Assembly (NCBI GenBank): GCA_963974215.1 | Contig: CAXBBL010000006.1 | Coordinates: 186,001-250,000 of the forward strand | Length of the DNA stretch: 64,000 nt | Origin: Croceimicrobium sp963974215 | GTDB lineage: Bacteria > Bacteroidota > Bacteroidia > Flavobacteriales > Schleiferiaceae | Reading direction: 5' to 3' | Translations under genes and position numbers: made by a program | Notes under the pieces: model-generated | Told to the model about the DNA's origin: nothing | Database searches by the model: none | The model's input: the letters and a program-made list of their open reading frames with translations, nothing else | Shown: in pieces, positions 1-9,040 of the stretch | Layout: every line of letters starts with the position of its first letter | Position numbering within the stretch: the first letter of the stretch is position 1

Positions 1-1944
1 GAATTAGAAAAAGGAATTAATGCGGGCGACCGTTTTCAAACGCTGCTCGGTGTTACTGGTTCTGGGAAAACCTTTACGATAGCCAATCTGATTGAAAAAA
101 TACAACGTCCTACCCTTGTTTTAAGTCACAATAAAACCCTCGCTGCCCAGCTGTACTCAGAGTTTAAAAACTTCTTTCCCGACAATGCGGTCGAGTATTT
201 TGTTTCCTATTACGATTATTATCAACCCGAAGCCTACTTACCCAGCTCGGGCACTTACATCGAAAAGGACCTTAGTATCAATGAGGAAATTGAAAAACTC
301 CGGCTTAGTACCACTTCTTCTTTGCTCTCGGGCAGACGGGATGTGTTAGTGGTCGCCTCCGTTAGTTGCCTTTACGGTATCGGTAATCCTGAATCATTTA
401 ATTCACAGGTTATTGAAATTAGCACAGGACAAGTTATTGCCCGCAATGCCCTGCTCCACTCTTTTGTAAATGCACTATACAATCGCACTACAGCGGAGTT
501 TAATCGGGGGAGCTTTCGCGTGAAGGGCGATACAGTAGATATTTTTCCCGCTTATGCAGATAGCGCTTTCCGCATTCATTTTTGGGGCGACGAAATAGAA
601 GCGATAGAACGTTTTGATCCACAAACCGCGGAGATTTTAGAGAAATTTGATACTGTGCGAATTTTCCCTGCGAATATCTTCGTAACCGGGAAGGATGCCC
701 TGCAAACTGCTATTCATCAAATTCAAGATGATATGGTGGCACAAGTTGATTTCTTCAATAAAAATGAACGTCCGCTTGAAGCCAAACGCTTACAGGAAAG
801 GACGGAATTTGATTTAGAAATGATTCGTGAACTAGGCTATTGCTCGGGCATTGAAAACTATTCTCGCTATCTCGATGGTCGTAGTCCTGGTACCCGACCT
901 TTCTGTCTATTAGATTATTTTCCCGACGATTTCTTAATGGTCATCGACGAAAGTCACGTTACCGTTTCGCAAGTGCGTGCCATGTACGGTGGTGATAGAT
1001 CGCGCAAGGAAAACTTAGTGGAATATGGATTCCGCCTACCTGCGGCCATGGATAACCGTCCCCTGAAATTTGAAGAGTTTGAATTATTGCAAAATCAGGT
1101 AGTTTACGTAAGTGCCACGCCAGCCGATTATGAGTTGGAGAAAAGCGAAGGCGTAGTGGTAGAACAGTTAATTCGTCCCACTGGTCTACTTGATCCGCGC
1201 ATCGAAGTGCGTCCCGTAGAAAACCAAGTGGATGATTTAATGGCGGAAATTAGCAAGCGCTGTGAAATTGACGAACGCGTATTAGTCACTACCCTGACTA
1301 AGCGAATGGCAGAAGAACTCACCAAATATCTTACCCGATATGGTGTGCGCTGTCGTTATATTCACTCGGATGTAGATACGCTCGAAAGAGTGGAAATTAT
1401 GCGCGATTTAAGATTAGGTGTTTTTGATGTGTTAGTAGGAGTGAACCTTTTAAGAGAAGGTCTCGATTTACCAGAAGTTTCCCTAGTGGCGATACTCGAT
1501 GCGGATAAAGAAGGATTTCTGCGTGCTGAAAGATCTTTAGTACAGACCGTAGGAAGGGCGGCTCGTAATGTAAACGGTTTAGCTATTATGTACGCTGATA
1601 AAATTACTGAAAGCATGCGTAAAACGATAGACGAAACCAATCGCCGTCGCGCTATCCAAACTGCTTATAATGTGGAACATAACCAAGTACCTACCGCACT
1701 TAATAAAGCGATCGAATCTAATTTGCCGGGTGCTAAAAAGTCTTACAATCCCTATGAATCTAATATTCCAGTAGCCGCAGAGCCAAAGGTGAATTATACT
1801 ACAGAAGAATCTTTGAAAAAAGGCATCTCTAAAACCCGCAAGGAAATGGAAAAAGCGGCCAAGGCATTAGACTTTATTGCAGCGGCCCGTCTGCGCGATG
1901 AGATGTCTGCTTTGGAAGAGCGTCTCAAGAAGGAATATCAATAA
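1..1944 (+). CDS. uvrB: UvrABC excinuclease subunit B (5' end outside window)
   Basis: UvrB is the damage-verifying helicase-like subunit of nucleotide excision repair and works with UvrA and UvrC. The frame is open from base 1 and gives 647 visible residues. About 20 N-terminal residues of a usual 660-670 residue UvrB therefore lie upstream. The Walker A motif GVTGSGKT is at visible residues 16-23, and the DNA-clamping beta-hairpin (YYDYYQPEAYLP) follows at about 70. The DEAD-like VIDESH box, the helicase motifs GVNLLREGLDLPEV and QTVGRAARN, and a C-terminal UVR coiled coil (about 600-647) that contacts UvrC are all present. An internal ATG at 322 is not the true start, because Walker A lies before it. 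uvrA is 56 kb away in this window, so the pair is not an operon. Identification is secure. Confidence 0.97.
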   Translation, partial: ELEKGINAGDRFQTLLGVTGSGKTFTIANLIEKIQRPTLVLSHNKTLAAQLYSEFKNFFPDNAVEYFVSYYDYYQPEAYLPSSGTYIEKDLSINEEIEKLRLSTTSSLLSGRRDVLVVASVSCLYGIGNPESFNSQVIEISTGQVIARNALLHSFVNALYNRTTAEFNRGSFRVKGDTVDIFPAYADSAFRIHFWGDEIEAIERFDPQTAEILEKFDTVRIFPANIFVTGKDALQTAIHQIQDDMVAQVDFFNKNERPLEAKRLQERTEFDLEMIRELGYCSGIENYSRYLDGRSPGTRPFCLLDYFPDDFLMVIDESHVTVSQVRAMYGGDRSRKENLVEYGFRLPAAMDNRPLKFEEFELLQNQVVYVSATPADYELEKSEGVVVEQLIRPTGLLDPRIEVRPVENQVDDLMAEISKRCEIDERVLVTTLTKRMAEELTKYLTRYGVRCRYIHSDVDTLERVEIMRDLRLGVFDVLVGVNLLREGLDLPEVSLVAILDADKEGFLRAERSLVQTVGRAARNVNGLAIMYADKITESMRKTIDETNRRRAIQTAYNVEHNQVPTALNKAIESNLPGAKKSYNPYESNIPVAAEPKVNYTTEESLKKGISKTRKEMEKAAKALDFIAAARLRDEMSALEERLKKEYQ

Positions 1945-1984
1945 TCTCTATCGAACAAGAAATACCTTACTCTGTTTTCTATTT

Positions 1985-4393
1985 ATGTTAAAATCTCTAT
2001 TTACTCTCTGCCTCAGTTTATTGGCTCTGTCAGGCTTTGCCCAAATTAGTGGTATTGTACTCGATGAAAAAAACCAATCCCTTCCAACTGCCAATGTTGT
2101 TTTATACCGAGGCGATGAAATTATTACCGGTTCTAGCACTGATCTCGATGGTAGTTTTTCCATTAAGTCTCCTAGCGCTGGCGCTTATCGCTTAGAAATT
2201 AGCTTTATCGCTTATGAGAAGTTGATCCGCAATATTACCATCCCTGCTAATCAGAAATTAGACTTAGGTCGCATCGGCTTAAATCCAGATAAGTCTAGTG
2301 TTTTAGAAGAAGTGGATGTAATTGGAGAAGCAAAACTATTCGAATTTGAGCAAGACAAGCGTGTTTTTAACGTGGCCAAAGATATCACTGCCGTAGGAAG
2401 CAATGCATCAGACATCCTCAATAATCTACCTTCCGTTGCGGTTGATGTAGAAGGTAATGTGAGCCTACGCGGAAGTGGTAATGTACGTATTTTAATCAAT
2501 GGCCAGCCCTCTGCCTTGGTTGGAAGCGATCCAGCAGCAGCTTTGCGTCAACTACAAGGAAATGTAATTGAAAAAATTGAGGTAATCACCAATCCATCGG
2601 CCCGTTATGACGCCGAAGGCGAAGCGGGAATCATCAATATTGTTTTAAAGAAACAAGATCGTGCCGGTCTCAACGGTAGTTTTGATCTCAGTGCGGGTTA
2701 TCCCGATTTATACGGTGCCGGTGCCACCATTAATTACCGTAAAAACAAGCTGAACTTCTTTACGAACTTGAGCTTTCAGTATAATAAATCACCCGGTGGC
2801 GGAAGCTCCAATCAGAAATTCAGCCTGCCAGATACCTCCTATTCTTTTATCAGAGAACGAGATCAGTTACGAGGGGGCTCCAATGCCACCATTCGCTTTG
2901 GCGCCGATTATCAAATAAGCAACGAACAGAGCATTACTGGTTCCTTTTTGTTTAGACCGAGCTTAGGTAATAATACCGTGGATCTTAATTACCGTGACCT
3001 TGACGCCAATGGCAATGAGGTGCGTTCCATTAATCGCTTTGATGATGAAACCGAAACCGAAACGGCCTACGAAGGAAGTATAAACTGGCAAAAGACTTTT
3101 AATGGAAACGACAAGCACAAGTGGACTGCCGATTTCCGCTACAGCGTGGAAGATGATCGCGAACAATCTACCATTACCCAAGATACACTCGGTCGCCCTG
3201 GTCAATTTATTCAGTTGGTAGATAATTTAGAATACCAAAGCAGCTACCTTTTTCAAACGGATTATGTGCACCCTTTGGGAGAAAAGAAAAGTTACGAGCT
3301 CGGTAGCAGAGCGACCTTGCGTACCATTGATAATGACTATGGCTTAGATGATGTTTTATCGGATGGCAGCCTAGTGGCTGACCCTGTTTTTAACAACCGC
3401 TTTACTTTCATTGAAAACGTATATGCCGCCTATGGTATTTACAATGGTACCTTTCGCGAGTCCATTACTTATCAATTGGGCTTGCGCGGCGAAATCACCG
3501 ACCTAACTACGGAAGTAGAAAGCGACACTCTTAATCAGCGTAGCTATGCTAATTTATTCCCGAGTGCCTTTTTCACCTATAAAATTAGTCCGCTAAGCGA
3601 TATTCAACTGAGTTATAGCAGACGAATTAGCCGTCCTGGTTTCCGCACGCTAGCGCCCTTTTTTGGCTTTAGCGATAATCGTAATTTCTATTCAGGGAAT
3701 CCTAATGTAAACCCTGAGTTTACCGATAGCTACGAAACCGGCTACATGCGCTATTTTGAAAAAGGAAGTTTATATAGTGGGATATATTATCGTCACCGCA
3801 CCGGCGTAATCGAACGCATTACCATTGTTGAGGAGCGCAATGGCGAAGAGTTTACGCGTTTTTTCCCCATTAATTTAGCCGTACAAGACGCCTATGGTTT
3901 AGAGTTTAACTTACAGTATAAATTCACCAAATGGTATGATGTTAATGCCAATTTAAATCTCTTCCAAGCTATCACCGTAGGCGATTATGAAGGAAACAAT
4001 TTTGGTGCAGTAAACAATTCGAGTACGGCCCGCTTAATTAATCGCTTTAACTTTTGGAAAAGTGATTTACAAATTACCTTTAATATGCGCGGGGCCAACC
4101 AAAGTGCGCAAACGCGTAGCCTAGGCATTTATACTTTAGACATTGGTTGGAGCAAGGATATTCTGCAGGGCAACGGCACCATTACGCTGGCCGTGCGCGA
4201 TTTATTTAATAATCGTATTCGTAGATATTATACCAATGGCAATGTAGCGGGCGGTGGAACCTTTGATACCTATGGCACTTTCCAGTGGCGTCAGCGACAA
4301 ATAACCCTCAACTTCAATTACCGTTTAAATCAGAAAAAAGCGCGCCCAGAACGCGGTTCTGGTGGAGGTGGCTATGATGGCGGCGATTTTTAA
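1985..4393 (+). CDS. TonB-dependent-receptor-like outer-membrane beta-barrel protein (CarboxypepD_reg, plug, OMP_b-brl_3 type)
   Basis: An 802-residue outer-membrane protein. I chose the ATG at 1985 because it begins a clear signal peptide (MLKSLFTLCLSLLALSGFAQ); the open frame further upstream only runs into the end of uvrB. Order: a carboxypeptidase-regulatory-like beta-sandwich (about 20-105), a plug-like domain with the NPSARYDAEGEAGIINI segment (about 125-220), then a long barrel with many aromatic/Gly strands. It resembles the Bacteroidota 'outer membrane beta-barrel family protein' group, which is receptor-shaped but usually has no SusD partner. None is nearby here. The substrate is unknown. 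It ends in a Gly/Arg-rich tail. The gene starts 40 nt after uvrB and its stop overlaps the convergent glycosidase stop by 3 nt. Confidence 0.88.
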   Translation: MLKSLFTLCLSLLALSGFAQISGIVLDEKNQSLPTANVVLYRGDEIITGSSTDLDGSFSIKSPSAGAYRLEISFIAYEKLIRNITIPANQKLDLGRIGLNPDKSSVLEEVDVIGEAKLFEFEQDKRVFNVAKDITAVGSNASDILNNLPSVAVDVEGNVSLRGSGNVRILINGQPSALVGSDPAAALRQLQGNVIEKIEVITNPSARYDAEGEAGIINIVLKKQDRAGLNGSFDLSAGYPDLYGAGATINYRKNKLNFFTNLSFQYNKSPGGGSSNQKFSLPDTSYSFIRERDQLRGGSNATIRFGADYQISNEQSITGSFLFRPSLGNNTVDLNYRDLDANGNEVRSINRFDDETETETAYEGSINWQKTFNGNDKHKWTADFRYSVEDDREQSTITQDTLGRPGQFIQLVDNLEYQSSYLFQTDYVHPLGEKKSYELGSRATLRTIDNDYGLDDVLSDGSLVADPVFNNRFTFIENVYAAYGIYNGTFRESITYQLGLRGEITDLTTEVESDTLNQRSYANLFPSAFFTYKISPLSDIQLSYSRRISRPGFRTLAPFFGFSDNRNFYSGNPNVNPEFTDSYETGYMRYFEKGSLYSGIYYRHRTGVIERITIVEERNGEEFTRFFPINLAVQDAYGLEFNLQYKFTKWYDVNANLNLFQAITVGDYEGNNFGAVNNSSTARLINRFNFWKSDLQITFNMRGANQSAQTRSLGIYTLDIGWSKDILQGNGTITLAVRDLFNNRIRRYYTNGNVAGGGTFDTYGTFQWRQRQITLNFNYRLNQKKARPERGSGGGGYDGGDF

Positions 4394-6342
4394 TCGTGCC
4401 ATTTAATAAAAATCGGCTTTTCCGAAATTTTCAATTTAAAAGTGCCTTCCGCGCTGGTTTGAGTACTTTTTTCCCATAGAAAACTCGGGGCAAATTGATA
4501 CACATTTACGGAAGTGGCCGGAACTTTTAAGGCATAATTAAAGAGTTGTTTAGCGCTTTCGGTGCCGAGCCAAATGGCCCAAATATGACTGCCTCCTTCT
4601 TGCGAATCAAATTGATAAACAAAAACGCTTTCATCGCTCTGGGGCAATACTTTAGCAAAGTGATAATCTCCAACAAGGGAAAGAAAAGATTGCAGCGCAA
4701 AATAGGAGGTCTTCGGTGCATGTTTATTCCACTTTTCAGCCCGCAAACCCGAGCTATTATACTTGTTGGGATTAGGTGCATTTACATCGCGTAGCATATA
4801 CAAATGGGCGCGGTCAAGCCCAGATGCGGCAATAGCCAAATAAGTTCTTAGCAACCAAATTGCCTGTACTTCTTCGGGACTAAAAGCACCAATGCTTGGC
4901 ACACCTTGGGGCGATTTAGGATTGGAATCATAACCAAACTCACTAAGCCAAATTTCCAGTTGTGGAAAGTTCACGTTACGGAATTGCACTAATTTATCCA
5001 ACCTTTGTTTAAGGCTATCCCTTTCGGGGGATGCGGCCGACGTGGCATTACCGTTTTGTCCCCCGGCATTATTACTATAATGATGAAAATTTAAAACCTG
5101 CGCTGGAAATTCACCCTTTCGATTGTAGTCAGACCAATATTTAATTCCCAAAAGATAGTCGAGATTAGTTTCCGCCAAACCACCCATGATCACGGGCAAA
5201 TTAGGATCAGCTTTTTTAATCCCCACTTTAGGACCCATTCGTCCCTCCTGTCCATCATAAGCCGCATTTAAAAAAGCGGCAAACTCGAAAGGATGAAAGT
5301 AACCTTTGCGGCCTTTCCACCATTTATCAGGTTCATTCCACACTTCTAAACCAGCAATTAAATTTAAACCAGAACGTGCTTCTTGATCATCTCTTAAAAG
5401 CAGTAAAGACGCATCTACTGGATTATTACCGTAGCGCGCCGCAAATTGATAAGCATACTCGGCAAAATGGCGGTAGGATTGACTTTGATCAGGATTTAAT
5501 TCTTTGTAGGTGGGTTTACTATTAAAATCGGCTTCGCCACGGTAGGGCAGCGCCGTACCCTGTAAACACGGAAAAACGGCAATACCTTTCTTTTTGGCTT
5601 CTCCGTAATAGCGGTCGAAATCCCAAACCGAAACATAGGAAGGCGACCAAGCGAACTCCTTACCTTTAGTAGGATTATAATTTACATCGCCATTGGCTTC
5701 GTCCCAGTCCCAATTATGATACTCGCGAATGCTCGATGCCACAGGAGCAACAATATCGAGGGGATCATCGACAAAAGCATTTATACCGAAAATTTCTCGG
5801 ACCGTTCTTCTGGGACGAGTAGCTTTCAGTTCGGTCAGATTTTCCGCTTTTGCCTCGGATACTTTCTCACCAAAAAAACGCAGTTCACCAATTTGGGCTT
5901 GAGAAGAATATACCTTGAGTAAAATGAATTCGCCTTCGCCCTTAAGTGCAAAACTGCGCCACTGATTATACAGATCGGTTTGGGTTTTTAGCGCCGACTG
6001 CCAGCTTTTTGGGTTACCGATTAAGACTTCTATTTCATCCTTGCCTGCGCCATCAAATAACCAGAGAGAATCGAGGCGATAAAGTGCTTGGAGGGGAATA
6101 AGCATTTCTTGAGGCAGATAAATTTCGTTATAGCTCGCGCGGAAAAAATGCTCCGCCTTTTCAGAGGGTACTTTCGCACCCTTAAACAAATGACTTTCAT
6201 CAAAAAGAGTGGAAGCTTCGGCCTCACCATTGAGCACAATTAGCTGATTTGCCTTAATTTTCAGAGCTTCACTTTGCCCATAAAGATGTGCTTCTGGCGA
6301 AAGCCATAAAAAAATAAAGAATAAAAAAAGCTTTTGAAACAT
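4390..6342 (-). CDS. Exported glycoside hydrolase-like protein (clan GH-A-like TIM barrel, family unassigned)
   Basis: A 650-residue exported protein. The Met at 6342 starts a signal peptide (MFQKLFLFFIFLWLSPEAHLYGQ); the longer frame to 6402 would put 20 unrelated residues in front. After an N-terminal beta-sandwich-like region (about 25-170) comes a barrel with two clan GH-A-style glutamates: GLEVWNEPDKWW (acid/base, about residue 335) and IWLSEFGYDS (nucleophile position, about 450). This suggests a retaining glycosidase, but I cannot assign the GH family or substrate. No T9SS C-terminal domain is visible; the protein ends in a small beta domain. It is convergent with the receptor gene (3-nt overlap), and a strong terminator upstream separates it from the prolyl isomerase operon. 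Confidence 0.7.
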   Translation of the reverse strand: MFQKLFLFFIFLWLSPEAHLYGQSEALKIKANQLIVLNGEAEASTLFDESHLFKGAKVPSEKAEHFFRASYNEIYLPQEMLIPLQALYRLDSLWLFDGAGKDEIEVLIGNPKSWQSALKTQTDLYNQWRSFALKGEGEFILLKVYSSQAQIGELRFFGEKVSEAKAENLTELKATRPRRTVREIFGINAFVDDPLDIVAPVASSIREYHNWDWDEANGDVNYNPTKGKEFAWSPSYVSVWDFDRYYGEAKKKGIAVFPCLQGTALPYRGEADFNSKPTYKELNPDQSQSYRHFAEYAYQFAARYGNNPVDASLLLLRDDQEARSGLNLIAGLEVWNEPDKWWKGRKGYFHPFEFAAFLNAAYDGQEGRMGPKVGIKKADPNLPVIMGGLAETNLDYLLGIKYWSDYNRKGEFPAQVLNFHHYSNNAGGQNGNATSAASPERDSLKQRLDKLVQFRNVNFPQLEIWLSEFGYDSNPKSPQGVPSIGAFSPEEVQAIWLLRTYLAIAASGLDRAHLYMLRDVNAPNPNKYNSSGLRAEKWNKHAPKTSYFALQSFLSLVGDYHFAKVLPQSDESVFVYQFDSQEGGSHIWAIWLGTESAKQLFNYALKVPATSVNVYQFAPSFLWEKSTQTSAEGTFKLKISEKPIFIKWHD

Positions 6343-6400
6343 AGAATATTTGGACTTGAAACAGTCGAATGCTTGTAAAATGAGTTCGGTGTAAAGAGAC

Positions 6401-6432
6401 AAAAAAAAGGCTGCCTTATAACGGGCAGCCTT
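6401..6432 (-). terminator. Rho-independent terminator of the DHH-gldI-PPIase operon
   Basis: A perfect 9-bp stem (AAGGCTGCC at 6407-6415, GGCAGCCTT at 6424-6432) with an 8-nt loop. On the minus strand it is followed by an eight-base T run (A run at 6401-6408). It begins 7 nt beyond the stop of the last PPIase gene. Confidence 0.9.
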
Positions 6433-6438
6433 AGTAAT

Positions 6439-7371
6439 TTATTTAGCCGATTCGAGTTTAATGTCGAAAATAAGCCAAGCATTGGGAGGAATAACTCCAC
6501 CAGCACCCGCAGCACCATAACCCAAATCGGGTGGTATTACCAATCGTGCTTCGCTGCCAACCTTTAGCAACATAACGCCTTCGTCCCAGCCTGGAATTAC
6601 GCGCCCTACACCTACAGGAAAACTAATGGGCTCCCCTCTTTGGTAGGAATCGTCGAAAACCATTCCGTCTTGTAAAGTCCCGCGGTAATGCACGGCTACA
6701 GTTTGACCTTTGTTCGGTTTTGCGCCAGCACCTTCGCTTTTTATTTGGTAGTACAAGCCCGAAGCGGTTTTCTCCATGCCATCCACTAAAGCAGCCATTT
6801 TTTCTTCCTCTTTTTTGCGAGCAGCCGCTTTAATTTCGTCTTGCTTGCTTAACATTTCCGTAAAAACTGCGGCAGCATCCCAGGCTTGCGCTGCGGCACC
6901 CTGACGAATAATTTCAACCTTGTCCATGGTATCACCTTGAGCAATAGCATCAATAACGTCAATTCCTTTGGCTACTTTGCCAAAAACCGTATGTTTTCCG
7001 TCTAACCAAGGAGTGGCCGCATGAGTAACAAAAAACTGCGAGCCATTGGTTCCCGGTCCGGCATTGGCCATACTAAGAATACCTTTAGTATCGTGCTTTA
7101 ACTCGGGGTGTATTTCGTCTACAAATTTGTAGCCCGGCCCACCAGAGCCCGTACCTGTTGGGTCTCCGCCCTGAATCATAAAGTCGGCAATCACGCGGTG
7201 AAACTTTAAACCATCGTAATAAGGAGTGCCTTTATCTTTGGATCCGTTTTCGATTGCACCTTCAGCTAAACCAACGAAGTTAGCTACTGTTAAAGGTGTT
7301 TTTTCATGCTCTAAAAGCACGGTGAATTCCCCCTTCGGGGTGCTAAATTTAGCGTAAATTCCGTCTTGCAT
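6439..7371 (-). CDS. Cytoplasmic cyclophilin-FKBP fusion peptidyl-prolyl isomerase
   Basis: A 310-residue protein joining two unrelated prolyl isomerase folds. Residues about 1-165 are cyclophilin (FHRVIADFMIQGGDPTGTG, NGSQFFVT, LDGKHTVFGKV). A charged helical linker with AAARKKEEEK follows (about 170-200), then FKBP (about 205-310: VAVHYRGTLQDG, VIPGWDEGV, IPPDLGYGAAG, NAWLIFDIKL). There is no signal peptide, unlike the upstream paralogue, so it should act in the cytoplasm. Its ATG overlaps the upstream stop by one base (TAATG), which indicates coupling. It is the last gene of a four-gene operon and is followed by a strong terminator. The two adjacent fusions probably arose by duplication. 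Confidence 0.93.
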   Translation of the reverse strand: MQDGIYAKFSTPKGEFTVLLEHEKTPLTVANFVGLAEGAIENGSKDKGTPYYDGLKFHRVIADFMIQGGDPTGTGSGGPGYKFVDEIHPELKHDTKGILSMANAGPGTNGSQFFVTHAATPWLDGKHTVFGKVAKGIDVIDAIAQGDTMDKVEIIRQGAAAQAWDAAAVFTEMLSKQDEIKAAARKKEEEKMAALVDGMEKTASGLYYQIKSEGAGAKPNKGQTVAVHYRGTLQDGMVFDDSYQRGEPISFPVGVGRVIPGWDEGVMLLKVGSEARLVIPPDLGYGAAGAGGVIPPNAWLIFDIKLESAK

Positions 7372-8477
7372 TATTCTACTATTTCTACCATTTCTACATC
7401 AAAAATCAACCAAGCGTTGGCTGGAATTACTGGAGGGTAACCTCTTTCTCCATAACCTAGGTGTGGAGGAATAATTAGCTGCCACTTGTCACCAACATTC
7501 ATCATGGTAACGGCTTCACGCCAGCCTAAAATTACCTGAGCATTACGACTTGCCTCAATTTCGATAGGCTGGTAAGGACGACGCTCATCGTATTTTCCTT
7601 CTTTCTTTGCTACTTCTTCAATGCTTGTGTCGAATAAAGAACCATCGGCTAAATAGCCTGCATAGTTCAACCTAACTTTTTGAGTTTCCTCTGGCTTGGG
7701 GCCCGTTCCTTCGGTTAGCACTTTGTAGTACATTCCGGTAGAAGTTTTTGTAGCACCCTCAGTAAGGCTAGCCATTTTCTTAGCCTCTTCCTCTTTCTTT
7801 AACTTTTCGGCTGCAATTTTTTCTTCTTGCGCTTTGCCAAAGGTTTCCGCAGGATTGTAATCTTTAAATTCTTTTCCTTGACGAACGATTTTCACCTTAT
7901 TGATAACAACATTTGTATCAGGTCGATCTTGCTGATTGCGCGCGACCTTACTAATAGCATCGGCTACTTCTTGTCCAGCAATCACTTTTCCAAAAATATT
8001 GTACGAACCGTCTAAGTGCGGTGTTTCAGCCACGGTAATAAAGAACTGGCTACCATTGGTATTTGGACCAGAGTTAGCCATAGAGATTACTCCTTTATTG
8101 TGGCTTAAACCTTCACCAATTTCGTTGTTAAATTGATAGCCAGGGCCTCCCATGCCATTTCCTTGTGGGTCTCCCCCTTGAATCATGAAATTTGGAATAA
8201 CACGGTGAAATACTAAACCATCGTAAAAAGGCTTTCCTTTATATTCCTCGCTCACATTAGGATGTGTTCCTTCTGCTAAAGCTGCAAAGTTTGCGGAGGT
8301 TAAAGGTGCTTTTTCGGTATTTAAGGCGATTAAAATATCACCTTCGGTCGTGGCTAGATGCGCATAAACGCCATCTTCTAATTCCATTTTTTGACCGTTT
8401 ACGGTAACAACATTTTGGGAATTACAGCTAGTAAGTAAGCCGCCCAATAATAAGGCGGTCATCCAGAAGTTTCTCAT
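7371..8477 (-). CDS. Lipoprotein cyclophilin-FKBP fusion peptidyl-prolyl isomerase
   Basis: A 368-residue predicted lipoprotein with lipobox LLTSC in the first 18 residues. The cyclophilin domain (about 35-205) carries FHRVIPNFMIQGGDPQGNG, NGSQFFIT and LDGSYNIFGKV. A Lys/Glu-rich linker (about 215-240) leads to an FKBP domain (about 260-368: VRLNYAGYLADGSLFD, ILGWREAV, IPPHLGYGERG). It probably folds or holds exported proteins at the cell surface or periplasmic face. It lies 2 nt downstream of gldI and shares a TAATG junction with the cytoplasmic paralogue. Annotated relatives are often simply 'peptidylprolyl isomerase'. Confidence 0.92.
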   Translation of the reverse strand: MRNFWMTALLLGGLLTSCNSQNVVTVNGQKMELEDGVYAHLATTEGDILIALNTEKAPLTSANFAALAEGTHPNVSEEYKGKPFYDGLVFHRVIPNFMIQGGDPQGNGMGGPGYQFNNEIGEGLSHNKGVISMANSGPNTNGSQFFITVAETPHLDGSYNIFGKVIAGQEVADAISKVARNQQDRPDTNVVINKVKIVRQGKEFKDYNPAETFGKAQEEKIAAEKLKKEEEAKKMASLTEGATKTSTGMYYKVLTEGTGPKPEETQKVRLNYAGYLADGSLFDTSIEEVAKKEGKYDERRPYQPIEIEASRNAQVILGWREAVTMMNVGDKWQLIIPPHLGYGERGYPPVIPANAWLIFDVEMVEIVE

Positions 8478-8479
8478 TT

Positions 8480-9040
8480 TTAGGGATTTTGTAATTTTTG
8501 GATATCAACAATTTCTAAATCATACACCAGTGCAGTGAAGGGCGGTATTTTGTTTTGATCGCCAGACACCCCAAAGGCGCGGTGCGAAGGTAATATAAAT
8601 AGACCCTTATCGCCAAGGGACATTAATTTGAGAGCATCATGGAGGCCAATTTCTGCGTCTTCCTTGTCAATCCGTAAAATAGCGGGCGAATCAGCCGAGG
8701 AGCTGTACAACTCTCTGCCGTTTAAAAGGGAAATTTTATAATGATAGGTCACCTCATCGCCGCTCTGAACCTCAATGATTGAATCAAATTCGGGATTCTT
8801 TTCTATGCGGTAGTAAATTCCCGTGCCATTGCGTTGTAAGTCTAAATTACGATCAGAAATGTAATTTTTAATAGATTTTTTCTCCAGTTCTAAAAATTCG
8901 CGGTGCGCTTCGATGCTAGAATTTCGCGGGTTTTTAGGAGCGGTAAACTCTTGCTGTTCTTGGCTTGTGCTGCCCAGATCTTGACAAGCAGCGAGAAAAA
9001 CCAGCATCAATAAAATAAAAAGAGAATTGATTTTAGTCAT
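8480..9040 (-). CDS. gldI: GldI-like FKBP-type peptidyl-prolyl isomerase lipoprotein
   Basis: A 186-residue lipoprotein. I chose the ATG at 9040 (MTKINSLFILLMLVFLAAC, a clean lipobox) over the ATG-like start 27 nt upstream. The FKBP domain (about 75-186) contains VTYHYKISLLNGRELYSS, GLHDALKLMSLGDKGLFILPSHRAFGV and PPFTALVYDLEIV. The family is the gliding-associated GldI of flavobacteria, a lipoprotein isomerase thought to help fold cell-envelope gliding or T9SS components; the T9SS cargo in this window fits. It overlaps the upstream DHH gene by 8 nt (ATGACTAA). Function in gliding is inferred from family and gene order only. Confidence 0.8.
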   Translation of the reverse strand: MTKINSLFILLMLVFLAACQDLGSTSQEQQEFTAPKNPRNSSIEAHREFLELEKKSIKNYISDRNLDLQRNGTGIYYRIEKNPEFDSIIEVQSGDEVTYHYKISLLNGRELYSSSADSPAILRIDKEDAEIGLHDALKLMSLGDKGLFILPSHRAFGVSGDQNKIPPFTALVYDLEIVDIQKLQNP

